Shown here: positions 48,276 through 59,240 of the stretch, piece by piece
How the letters are laid out: each line of letters opens with the position of its first letter
Position numbering within the stretch: the first letter of the stretch is position 1
Assembly: GCA_963402885.1 (NCBI GenBank)
Contig: OY727094.1
Coordinates: 36,210,501 to 36,274,500 of the forward strand
DNA length: 64,000 nucleotides
Direction of reading: 5' to 3'
Source of the DNA: Antedon bifida
Taxonomy: Eukaryota > Echinodermata > Crinoidea > Comatulida > Antedonidae
Made by a program: the position numbers and the translations under genes
Notes under the pieces: generated by a model
Databases searched by the model: none
Told to the model about the DNA's origin: nothing
The model's input: only the letters and a program-made list of their open reading frames with translations

Positions 48276-48804
48276 GGGACGATTCGGCCCTGAGACGATT
48301 CGGCCCGGGACTATTCGGCCCACTTTTAGTGGGCCGAAACGTCTCACTTTAGACCAAATTCATATTCATTTGTTGGGGTATTTATCAAGTTTCTAAAGGT
48401 GTTTAACAATCCGTATTTTATTAATATTGACAATGTTGATATAATATATATAATAAATTACTAAAAAAACGTAATTTTATATTCAATTTATTACTTCGAA
48501 AACCTTGTTTATTTCGTGCATTCGCCAAGCGGCCAACAGAGGGCGTAACTTGTTTACATCGTTCGCGTGACTAAAAAATGATCATTTTCGACAATTATTT
48601 TTTAAATGTTTGCTTTATTGCATCTTTATCCCTAGTAGTACTACCCCATAGTCTCTCTGAAAATAAAGTTTGGGGAAAAAAGCTTATTTTATGCTTATAA
48701 AATGCATCAAAGCCGATAAATGTAAGTGTGCCGAATCGTCTCAGGGCCGAATCGTCCCGGGCCGAATAGTCCAGGGCAGAATCGTCCCAGGGCCGAATCG
48801 TCCC
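48276..48804. repeat. GGGCCGAATCGTC-array element
   Basis: Left cluster (48276-48345): three GACGATTCGGCCC-like copies and one reversed GGGCCGAAACGTC. Right cluster (48732-48804): five GGGCCGAATCGTC-like copies in the opposite orientation. ~390 bp of AT-rich DNA separates them. The layout is the same as the element in pelota intron 1 with a related motif, so they are two members of one element type. Confidence 0.8.
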
Positions 48805-49687
48805 GTTACCTTCTGTTGCATAGTTGATGAGTTGTCTTTTTACGAATTTTAAGTTGGTACAACCTAGAATGTTAGTAGACTGCGCGCGTTATGATTCAGG
48901 CCTTTTTGGGCATTGTAAAACTAAATACATTTTTGTCTCATGCTTCGGTCTTTATCAACAATCGTTGAGCTGTTTTGTACATACTATAGGCTAATTACGG
49001 CCCTTCCACTCTGGGTGTTATGGGAACGGGGAGGCGCCCCAAGTATATAAAATACCCTCCCTTTTCACCAAGACAAAAATGAATGAGATGAGTAAGAAGA
49101 ATGCAAAAGTTTGAAAAATAAGTTATTTAGAATGGATAGGATGGAATGATCTATTTAATGAAAACCGTAAGGTTAGAGTCCATACACTGTGCAAGTCCAT
49201 TTCCAGTTCCAGTTATTATTTGCATAAAACATATATACAAGGAAACTGTGTTGCTCTGAGACCGTACACAACACAATAAAAAAACAGTACAAAACCACAT
49301 CAAAATATATAAGTTCACATCTCACATTCAATGCCGTACCAGATGGATAAAACTAGTCAGAACTTATTTGTACACGAGAAGTGATGGGCGGTAATGTCTA
49401 CTGCTCCGTAGAACATAGCATGAGATAGGTTCATCATCATCATCTGTTACAATATTTGACTTGGGTAGACATTGCGTTCGCTAATTTCAATGATTCTGTT
49501 TCGGTCGATGAATTTACTTTTCTTTTTTTATGATGTAACTGGTCTTAACTGTCCGTAAAATTCTGCTAAAGCTAGTTTGACTAGAGCAGCGGCGGACTAG
49601 AGTATCCATCGGAAGTCTTTAGCACATGTGTCCTGTCCATTTGTATACGATGTGTTTTGAAATTGAATTTCTTAGTTAATCTCTTTT

Positions 49688-49813
49688 AAACAAGGCCAAC
49701 AGCCATAAGTCGCGTGCTAAAACGCATAGTGATACCGGACCGACAGACAGACCGACAGACCGACCGACCGACATAGTGAACTATAGAGTCGCGTCCACGC
49801 GACTAAAAATAAA
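49688..49813 (-). repeat. Solo-type copy of the GGTC/TGTC-array repeat
   Basis: Reverse orientation. It has both outer ends of the family (AGTCGCGTGGACGCGACT hairpin and GGCCTTGTTT) but only one GGTC/TGTC block and none of the ~600-bp interior present at 56754-57514 and 61376-62149. It is what recombination between the two internal direct repeats would leave. Confidence 0.8.
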
Positions 49814-49894
49814 CTCAATTTGAGTTATATAGAGTTTCAACTATCTTTACATTGGCAGTAAACAATAAAAAATCCCCACTACTCCTTTGCATAG

Positions 49895-51186
49895 TTAAGC
49901 TAACTTAACTCGGGAATTGACACATACCAATTTCTGTTTGCACTGAGAACAAGTCATGTAGACCAAGTGCATGAAACAGGCCTTGTAATGCTTAATATGA
50001 CTGAAACAGATATTATAATAGTTTGTTCTTTGTGAACCCATCGTCGAGGAAAGCTCTGGCCCCACAACTGTTTGAAGGTTCCACCTTCTATGATACCAAT
50101 TAATTATGCATAACACTAGTAGACCTAATATTATATTGACTACAAACATGATCAAATACCCCAAATGCTCATTCTTCTGTTCGTCGTTTTCCTTTGACAT
50201 TTTTTTTTATAGAGTTGAATGATGTGTGTATCATATCCAATACTGTTAATCGCCTTGATTTCAATGTGTGTTGCATTACTAATTTCTGATCCTTTGATTG
50301 AAAGCACAGAATTGTTTTCATACGTTGTATTTAATTTTCTTAGATAGGTTATATCATCTACCAATTTATGCTCATTCCACAACTTCCATTCAATCCGTGC
50401 TTTTGGATTAGAATCTACGTTAATTGGTATCTTCAAATCGGCTTCTGTGTCGTATTCTAACATCTCAGGCATATTATTGTCGAATTTTGGCTGGTAATGT
50501 ACATTCAGACGCGCCGTGTAGTTGGTTATCACGCTTGGCAGAAGATCATGTAAGACATCACACTGAAATGAATCCATACTACACGTTATGTTTACTTCGA
50601 CTGTGACGCAATTAAACCCACATTTATTAAATGATGTAGAGTTGACATGCCTACCGACGATAGAGTCAGCTGATTTATTGCTGTAAATAGCCTTTATTTC
50701 AAATTTCGCTGGAATAGTACCAATTGATGCTTTGATCTGAACTTTCGATATCTTACTTTCTATGACATCAGTTTCTATAATACGACATGTAACTTGTGGT
50801 TCAGGAGAGATTTCAAATACGACTAATCTTGTTAGGCCTCTGACTACAATTATTTCATCGTCAGATCTGGCAACAGTAATTTCGCATCGATACAATCCTT
50901 CATCTAAGATATTCACGTTTTTAATAATCAGGCGATAATTACTCTCGTTTAAACCAATAATGTGTTCAACATCATACACACCTGGGTATTTAATCCATTC
51001 GTCTGTTGTTAAGGTAGATTCGGAATCTAACCTGTTTACCTGATTGGTAAATATACAATCCAACTCCACGTTCTGTTGTCCAACATATGCTTGTAATATT
51101 TGTATTTGTGGTTCGACGTTATCGTGCACCTTCGTTAAAACGTCCTTTGTAGACAGCAAAATAAGGTAAGAAAAAATATAAAACAT
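49895..51186 (-). pseudogene. IgSF receptor C, frameshifted before the membrane segment
   Basis: Paralogue of gene B. Frame 1 (51186-50152): signal peptide MFYIFSYLILLSTKDV, then Ig domains sharing LQAYVGQQNVELDC, FNCVTVEVN and LKIPINVDSNPKA with B, ending abruptly after LYKKK. A run of nine T (A on the coding strand) at 50200-50208 precedes the break. The neighbouring frame (50200-49895) continues the homology as MSKENDEQKNEHLGYLIMFV, a membrane span and a tail. As written, the protein would be secreted. Domain 1 has lost the TLSWTWYL segment with the core Trp, and domain 2 has lost a Cys (IQCNAS in B, VQIKAS here). A one-base homopolymer error could explain the frameshift but not the lost core residues. 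Confidence 0.8.
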
Positions 51187-52110
51187 GGCAAATGTCAGAC
51201 AGTTAACAGCTGTTTTCTACCCAGTCCATAATAATCATGTTTAATAGACTTATTATTCATTGCTATTCATAAACCCATGTCCAATCATGCATAGCATAAT
51301 ATACCTTTGTGCCAGTAAACAAATAAAACATTCTTGGCAATATACCTGAATCATGATAATATAAAAATGATATATAATTCAATCAATAATCTTACGTCTA
51401 TACTCTCTTCTGACATCTATTTCTTAATCAAACAATATTAAGCCTACACGACTACATGTTTCTAATGCATTCTTTAGACCTACATATTTTTTAATAAAAT
51501 AACTCTTGTTTATTTAAATTTAACTCTACAAAAGACGCATTTTAAAATGTTCAAAAATAAAAAATTGTTAAAGTTAATCTTAGAAAGTAAATATATTATT
51601 TTGGATTAAAAAAAATGTATTATTTTGAATTTATATACTTACTTATACTGTATACTGTTTTACTACAAGTAATCATATTATTATAAAACAAAGTAGGCCT
51701 ATAAATAATAGTAACTGAAATATCTTATTTATAATTTACGATATCTAAAAATGATTATGTTTTCTATAAATGTGGCAATTCACTTAATTACTCACGTAAA
51801 ATATAAATTGTACATGGAAACAAATAAATTGAGATAAAGTAATGTCAAATATGAGAGTAAAGACTTGATCGGTTCTTTATTTGAAATAGGAAGAATGATG
51901 GGCTTTCATGTCTTAAAATCATTTGCTGTTAGCCACCGGTCCTGCTTTCAAAATCATTATTTTGATATGCCAGGGACCTTGTCAGATATTTCAACAGTTT
52001 GTAATGAGTCTACTGTACTTAATATAGTAGTGCTTAATAAAATTAAGGTTGTATACAGAATAATTATGTTAATATATAATATTAATAGTTGATACCGTAA
52101 AACCTAATTC

Positions 52111-52153
<43 letters not shown>

Positions 52154-52741
52154 ATTTCAATTTATTATTTCAATTTATTTTTTTCTTTTAAGTGACAATT
52201 CAGCTCTTCCCGGGAAAATGTTAACCATATAGAAATAGTTTCGAGACATTGAAAAAATACGTTCGACATAACCCGACATTGTATTTCATTAAAATGGAAC
52301 CGATCTCTATTTACAAAGCTTCCAAACTCCAACTGAATTGACCTCTGTTCCCAGTTACTCTTCCACAATCATCCGTAGTGAATTATGGACCATCCAGACG
52401 TAAACCTTACTACAGTATACATTTATTCACATTTACAATATTTTGTAAATGTTTTTTTTCTTTTGTATACCAAAAGAAGCGAGTGTTTGTCAGTTTGGTA
52501 ACCATTATTCAAATGCATTTAACTGTACGGTACGGTAACACGGTAACAACAAGGCATATACATGGCTGCAGTCGCGTGTTCAAGTTAGTGTTTACCGACC
52601 AACCGACCGACATAGTGAGCTAAAAATGATGTACAAAAAAAGTAAAAACAATGTTCGCCGACGCCCGGTCAGCACCTCCGGTGGGGCACTCCCTTGTTGG
52701 TATATGGTAGGAGAGTATCTGGAGAGTTAATTATCTATACA
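51187..52741. other. Intergenic, receptors C to D
   Basis: AT-rich, no gene seen. A (TGT)14 microsatellite lies at 52111-52153. A solo-type GGTC repeat (GACCGAC run with TCGCGTG) lies at about 52555-52625, minus orientation. Confidence 0.5.
52111..52153. repeat. (TGT)n microsatellite
   Basis: About 14 uninterrupted TGT units. Confidence 0.95.
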
Positions 52742-53617
52742 TTATATGTCACGATCATCATTCATGGGTATGGTTTGATGCTGCACAACTGTAGTACCTC
52801 GGTTATGTATCTTCCTTAACACTAGTACTATAGGTATTATTATCAATAGCCACAAGTACTGTTTCTCTTGTTTGTCGTTTTCCTTCAACCCTTCCGTTTT
52901 ATTGAGTGTAGTGCTGTGTATGACATTTCCAATATTGTTGTTTGCTTTGAATACATAGTATGTGGCACTACCAATGTCTGATCCTTTGATTGAAAGCATA
53001 TAACTATTTTCAGATGTTTACATTATCTACCGACAAGTTTTATACCTCCGCTTTAGGGTTAGAATCTACGTTAATCGGTATCTTTAAAACGGTCTCTGTG
53101 TCATACGTTAAAATCGTCGACATATTTAGGAATGTTGGCGGGTAACTTACGTTAATACTTCTCGTGTCATTGGTTATCTCGTTTAGTAGAAGATCACTTT
53201 GGACAACACACTTAAATGAATCCATACTGCGAGTTACGTTTACTTCCACTGTGACGCAATTGAATCCGCATTGATCCATTGTTGTAGACTTGAGAATAAC
53301 GGACATAGGTGAATTTTTATGAACAATTGACATTTCACATTTTACTAGAATATTATCAAAAGGTACATTGCACTGAACAATATATATTTTTCCTTCTATG
53401 ACATCAGTTTCTGCAATACTGCATGTAACTTTCGGTAATATTACGTACAATCGTTTTACAGATATCAACTCATTGTCACAAGATCTTGTAGCTTCGCATT
53501 GATACCATTCATTTAGCACGTCCATGTTTTTAATGATCAGTTGATAATTTTCATAAGTCTCGTTATTTCTACTCCAATTGCCGTATTTAACACCATAAAA
53601 ACTTACGTATTTAACAT

Positions 53618-54747
53618 AACTCAAGGCTCCACTCTTGGTCCTCTTCTCTTTTACATCTACATTAACGACCTTTCATCTTCTCTAATCTCTCATAACTCTA
53701 ATCTACATGTTAACATGTATGCTGACGATACCATCATCTACTATTCTAACTCCTCTTCTAAACTAATTGAACAGAATCTTTACAATGCTCTAATTCATCT
53801 CTCTACCTGGCTAACACAATATCTAAAAAGCTAAATCTATGCTCATTGGCTCTTCTCAAAAACTTAAATCTAACTCTATCACCCTTACTCTTAATGATTC
53901 TCCAATTCAATCTTTTACTTCTCATAAACACCTTGGAATCATAATTGACAATACTCTAACCTGGAAATCCCGCATATCTTACCTTTGTAAAAAACTCAAT
54001 TCTATTATCTACTTACTCAAACGTACCTCTAAATTTACAAACAAATCTTCTCTTCATCTTCTGTACAATTCACTTTCCCTTTCTAGACTTGACTACTCTG
54101 CTCTGTCTGGGGTTCTAAACCTTCTTCTACCACTAAACTTACAAAAATCCAGAATAAAGCTATTCGTCTACTACTCGATCTATCTCCCACTACACATCTC
54201 TCTCCTCATCACTTTTCCAGTGCTAAGTCTCTCCCCTTCCATAACGATACCTCTTTCAGCTTGCATGTCTATCTTTCAAAGCTCTACATCACTCTGCTCC
54301 TCTTACTATCTGTCAGCTTTTAACTAAAGTCACTTCCAACGGCCGTATGAACACTAGGCAAATTACTAAAGGAGATTATCCCTCGTCCTTACCTTGAAAT
54401 CTTTAAACTTTCTTTTAGTTTCAATGCTCCTTCTTTCTTTAATTCTCTACCTTTAAGTATTCGTAACTCTTAATTCTCGTAATTTCTTCTCCTTTAAATC
54501 TCTTTTGAAAAAACACCTGTTTCTCTCTCTCTGATTTTATTTCTTTTTATCCATCTTTCATTGTAGGCCTACTGTATATTTATTATATATATATTTATTT
54601 TTTATATCTTTGTTAATTTTGTGTTTTTATAGTTTATTTTGTATTTACTGTTTGTATTGTTTGAGGGTCCCTAATGATCACCCTCATAAAATATTGTTGA
54701 AATAAAATAAATAAATAAAATAAATAAAAATAAATAATAAATAAAAA
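53618..54747 (+). mobile_element. 5'-truncated LINE (CR1/L2-like) inside receptor D
   Basis: The plus strand begins inside a reverse-transcriptase domain: TQGSTLGPLLFYIYINDL then the catalytic box YADDTIIYY. The frame shifts to the connection region (SHKHLGIIIDNTLTWKSRIS, LLKRTSKFTNKSSLHLLYNS). It ends with GTTGAAATAAAATAAATAAA-type A-rich repeats, so the orientation is 5' to 3' on plus, opposite to gene D. Several frameshifts show it is dead. The clade assignment is tentative. Confidence 0.85.
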
Positions 54748-54875
54748 TTCTTTATTCCACATATACCAACTTAACGTCTTCTCATGCTTTTGAACTATGC
54801 AATCCAGTGTCACGTTCGTTTCACCTGCAGTAACTAACTTTATTTCTTCTTTTTCAGGTAATGACCATGATAAAC

Positions 54876-54923
54876 CAGGGAGATTTAAAATAAATTTATT
54901 TATTATTATTTTACATCTCCCTG
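54876..54923. mobile_element. 48-bp palindromic mini-insertion in receptor D
   Basis: CAGGGAGATTTAAAA to TTTTACATCTCCCTG, flanked on both sides by GATAAAC (54869-54875 and 54924-54930). It is the same family as the insertion inside the large transposon. Confidence 0.75.
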
Positions 54924-54954
54924 GATAAACCCGGTGTACACAGGAAACCAACAC

Positions 54955-56753
54955 ACAAAATGAGGTATAACGAGGAAATAAAAGACATTACAAACTTGTG
55001 TTATTAGTATACCAGAAATGCACTGAATAATTTCAGATAAAGCCTTACACTCCTTTGAGTTACAATTACTATGGTGCAGGAGCTTAGCTTGTTGTTTGGA
55101 ATTGCAACAATCCTGTTTACATTTTTCACACACTGGCCTAGTTTACGTTTCGTTTAGGTTTTTGTTAGAATTGAAATGAATTTGAATTGTCAATACAATG
55201 TATAACACGGATAATTGGGTGCTATTTTATGCAAAACAACTACACAAAGGTGGGGTATAGAACGGAATGATAATATTACAAGAGAACAAATTATTAATAT
55301 TGTAATTCTCTCTCCCCCAGACAGACTGTAAGGTTAATTGCATGGACTATTATGTCCATGGTTCAAGCTTATAACTCGTTGCAAGCTGTTAAAGATGTAT
55401 TGTCCCCCAAAAACATGAAAAATGAAGATTAATTAAATCAAACTTTGACCCTCAATATCTCACTAACGCAGTAACTAGAAGGCTGTAAAAATGTTTTGGT
55501 AATTATTCACACCTAAAGCTACAACAAAATACCAAAAGACCTTTTATTAGAATTTTTTCAAGGTCAAACCATATATATAGCCTCTAATAGGTTATTTTGT
55601 AGTTTTAATAAAGTTAATCACTTCCATGGAAAAAAAACGAAAAAAAATAATGTTTTCACTTATAAAATGACAAAAAAATTGTTAAATTCAACCAAAAATC
55701 CATTGGCTGGCAGCCAATTTGACCATTTTTTGCTTTAAATTACATTTTTTTCAGATAAATACATTTTTTTTCGATCCAATTTTTGGTCAAAGTTGATAAC
55801 TATTATGTTACATTAAAATGGAATATTCAACAAATTTTGTTTAAGAATTATTTTTTCAGGGGACAATACATCTTTAATCAGATATTTTCACATGTTTACA
55901 ATGCACAAAATGTAATGGATGATTGGTGCATTACAATGCTCAGTCTATTACTGTTTATTGTTATTCTAATATCTTATGACAACATAGCAAGGCATAAAAA
56001 GTAAATGACAACGTTTATGATATTTAGGCCTCTTTTTCTTTTAATTATATACTGTAATATCTAATCGACACTAGAATGTAATAAAATATTGTATCATAAA
56101 CTTTGCATGTCAAGATTACTGTAACCTCCTTCAGTCGTTTTGCTTTTTCTGAGTTTAATAATAATAATAATAATAATTTATTTGGAGTTTACACTTTTAC
56201 AACAGTGGCACTCGACCAATAATAAATATACAAAAAAAAACATGATATAGTAAACAACAATTACAATAAAAAAAGTCGATGTAGGTCAACATGTCGAAAC
56301 AATTCGACTACAGTAACTACAATACCATTGATAGTTATCACTAAAGCAGCAGGAAACCCACTGACACCTAAAAATACAAAACTACAAGAAATAAACATAT
56401 AGAATAAGTTAGGAACTGTACAATATAAAATGAATTGGGCAACAACAATTTAGACCTAACACTTTAATGAGATAGATATCAATCATTTGGTTTAATTGAT
56501 ATGAACATTACTCGCTCAGAACAACACATCTGTGTGCCCATGCTCTTCTAACATAGTGCTTACAGTAACGATCAAAGACATTTGATATGGATTCGACGTC
56601 ATACATATAATAGTAGTTATCAGTTTCACCTAATACAAGATTTAATTTGGTGTTCAAGTCACCAGAGATAAAATCTTCCCATACATCTAAATGTATTGTA
56701 TATATTGTATACATTGTATATTGTATACATTGTAGGCTATACATTGTATATAT
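54955..56753. other. Intergenic, upstream of receptor D
   Basis: Holds the MITE at 55392-55874, a TAA microsatellite near 56160 that begins an antisense LINE-like 3' end, and a minus-strand fragment at 56508-56690 (FISGDLNTKL) resembling the LINE endonuclease GDLN motif. A TATACATTG minisatellite runs at about 56690-56755. No host gene is seen. Confidence 0.45.
55392..55874. mobile_element. TA-flanked MITE, complete
   Basis: AAGATGTATTGTCCCCC to GGGGACAATACATCTT with TA on both sides. Inside is a second hairpin (TTGGCTGGCAGCCAA near 55702). Same family as 42858-43412 and 38791-38981. Confidence 0.82.
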
Positions 56754-57514
56754 ATTTTTAGTCGCGTGAAAGCGACTCTATAGTTCACTATGTCGGTCGG
56801 TTGGTCTGTCTGTCTGTCTGTCGGTCTGTCTGTCGGTCCGGTATCACTATGCGTTTTATCGCTTTCTGACCTTATCTTGATATCAGTTTAATCTAGCTAA
56901 GTCAATTTTTCACAGAATATTCCTTATGGCCAGGAATCGATGTGGTTATGTTTTCAAGGTGCGCATTAAAAAATTACGCGGTCTACGCACGATTTAACGA
57001 AATCACGTTTGTAATCATATCTTCACAACCATGAATCACAATTAAATAAAATTTGGTACTCATAAATTTCAGGGCATAAATCATCATATGGCAATACAAT
57101 TACGTGCGTAGCGCATGTAACGCATGCGTACGCGCGCTTAAAATTTTCAAAATTTATTTTCGATGAAATAAGAGTACGTTTCAGCCAATTTTAAGCGTTT
57201 ACAAAATTGCCATGAGTGCGCAGATTTTTGCGCGCGCACTGCGCGTTAAATGTTATTGTGCACTCTTTTTGCCCGATTTCTGTTTTCTTGACTTACTTTT
57301 CAACTCGAAATTACGTTATACGAGCACGTCAAAAGTGACAGGCTACGCACGTGTAAATTAAAAAAATATAAATGTTTTTAAACATTTCAACATTTTTAAA
57401 CATGTTCAGTAATTTCGGTCAGTATAGTTTACTATGTCGGTCGGTCGGTCTGTCGGTCCGGTATCACTATGCATTGTAGCACGCGACTTAATGGCTGTTG
57501 GCCTTGTTTAAGTA
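56754..57514 (+). repeat. GGTC/TGTC-array repeat, full-length copy 1
   Basis: Starts TTTTTAGTCGCGTG and ends GGCCTTGTTT. Near each end is a direct repeat of ~60-90 bp: ACTATGTCGG, a variable GGTC/TGTC tract, then GGTCCGGTATCACTATGC. The ~600-bp interior is non-coding with GCGC-rich patches. It is nearly identical to 61376-62149, and the pair flanks receptor E in the same orientation. Confidence 0.85.
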
Positions 57515-58425
57515 CATTGAACTTACACATTATTATCATGACTCCGCCACGTGCCAATATTATTGGCAAAAGTGTAAAATCCTATTTACGACGGTCAGTT
57601 GATAACAATGTGATATTATTAGGCTTAGGCTTAACTGTAGTGAAAACATGTGTTGTACAAAAAATGTATAAACATTCCTCGTCTAAAAATAAGGATAGGC
57701 CTACGTATAAAGAGTTTAATAAGTCATTTATGCGCATATGTTAAAATGCAAAGAAATCATATTATGAAAATTTTTTTAACAATACTAAAGGAAATTTTAA
57801 AAAAACATGGAATATTATAAATGATATAGTACATCCAGGTGGAGGCAAAAATAATGTTCCATCCACTTTTACATCTGGTGACAAAATCATAGAGGGTTGT
57901 GAGCCTATTGCAAACCACATTAACGATTATTTTATTAATGTTGATCTCAAGGTACGAGACAGTATTGAGCCATCAACGGCAAAATACTCTGATTACCTGC
58001 TAAACAGGCAAAGTAACTCTATGTTTTTCTACCATGTAAGAGGAGGAAGTGTTAAAAGTGATTCAATCACTTGATGCAAACAAAACACCTGGTTTTGATG
58101 ATATTTCACCAAAGGTAGTCAAGGCAGTTGGTGATGCTATTGTAAAGCCCTTGACTTACATATCTAACGTATTTCTTCACTCCGGCATAATACCGGAACA
58201 GATTAAAATTGCAAATGTAATCCCTATACTATATACAAAAAAGGGGACCGTCAATTAGCCTCGAATCATCGCCCGATATAACTACTACTAATTTTCTCTA
58301 AAATCTTTGAAAAGATAGTCCATTCCAGATTGTATAATTACTTTAAAACATACAATATACTAAATGATTGGCAATACGGCTTCCGAAATAATCATTCAAC
58401 CTCCACGCTATAATTGATTTGGTCC
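57515..58425 (+). mobile_element. Decayed LINE reverse-transcriptase fragment
   Basis: Broken frames read, in order: linker NAKKSYYENFFNNTKGNFKK, VIQSLDANKTPGFDDISPKV, PLTYISNVFLHSGIIPEQIK, then NHRPI-like, FSKIFEKIVHSRLYNYF and WQYGFRNNHSTS. This is the N-terminal half of a CR1/jockey-type reverse transcriptase. In-frame stops (for example near 57742) and frameshifts show decay. It is on the opposite strand to receptor E and is not the source of E's PHD finger in situ. Confidence 0.82.
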
Positions 58426-59240
58426 ACAAAATACTAAAGGCATCCTACCCCTCATTTTAACTCATGTTTAAAACCAGGTCATCTACCCATTATTCTACTG
58501 CACTCAGGAAAAACTCCTTTTTTTATGGAATAATTTATCTTTAGACATTAATTAATCATCACTAACTTTACAAGATTTCTTACAAGAAATAATATCTAAT
58601 CCATCAATATTCATCAGATGGTTATTAAGTTTGCTCCTATGAAATTTATATCTTAATTTTTCTATTGATACTAAAAATCAGTCTTCGTTTTTTAAAAAAT
58701 GTTTTTACCTTACCATGTACAATGTACATTCTTTTGGATACTCAGCCCTAAAGCTCTTTTTGGATTTATTTGTAACAAGGTTATCTTAAATTTAAATTAT
58801 TAATTATTATATTATTATTAATTTATCATTCAGTTGCAAAAAAATCATCAAGTTTCGTAATGGTATCGCTGCCTTTCTTGCCTAGGCCTAGAATTGTTTG
58901 GTTTTTCGAGCCTTATTAAAGCTACCGAGAATCTGAAATTTTAACTTATTACTAATCTATTAGTTTAGTTATTTTAAAATAGTTTTTCATTATGTGTAAT
59001 GTACTTTAGGCCTATATATACATTTTTATAAAGATCAAAGCAAACTTACATTTACATTATTTACAAATTTAGGCCTACTCAAACTTAGAAGTTTCAGTAG
59101 GTCTCGATAATATATATTTTTCTTCAAATATTTTTTTTAATCCGGGTTTACATATTGATAGCCGGTAGCACAATGTTACCGTAGTCGCTCTTTTAACTGT
59201 GCGTTCTGTGTATAGAATTAAAATCATACTTAGAATGTTG
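58426..59240. other. AT-rich downstream flank of receptor E
   Basis: No gene is visible; this includes the presumed 3' UTR of E. Confidence 0.5.

Larger units (their letters stand above)
40797..49687. other. Repeat-rich gene-poor interval between receptors B and C
   Basis: About 9 kb without a supported gene. Contents: a complete MITE (42858-43412), an AATC microsatellite near 43482, a 3x ~90-97 bp tandem repeat (44200-44495), a CATGTTTCGGGC...CATCATCAGG segment near 44948-44977 of the type seen in Penelope-like elements (weak), a 76-bp direct repeat (47224-47299 and 48070-48145) and the GGGCCGAATCGTC-array element (48276-48804). A minus-strand open stretch at 43588-43938 (GIPIEEHFKIREPLEIGRLS) could be a fragment of a coding element but is not recognised. 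Confidence 0.5.
52742..54954 (-). pseudogene. IgSF receptor D, split by a LINE insertion
   Basis: B/C-type paralogue in pieces. The first Ig half (54855-54748: LVTAGETNVTLDC, TLSWYMWNKE) is separated from the rest (53617-53040: YGVKYGNWSRNNETY, EATRSCDNELIS, DQCGFNCVTVEVNVTRSM and LKIPINVDSNPKAEV) by a reversed LINE. A further frame break follows. The end (52999-52742: MLSIKGSDIGSATYYVFKAN, membrane span YLWLLIIIPIVLVL and short tail RKIHNRGTTVVQHQ) is in another frame. The N-terminal exon also carries a 48-bp palindromic insertion (54876-54923). At least three independent lesions make it a pseudogene. Confidence 0.85.

Noticed and set aside
53541-53834. Plus-strand frame from 53541 as a host gene
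   Set aside because: Its first ~25 codons are antisense receptor D; the rest is LINE reverse transcriptase.
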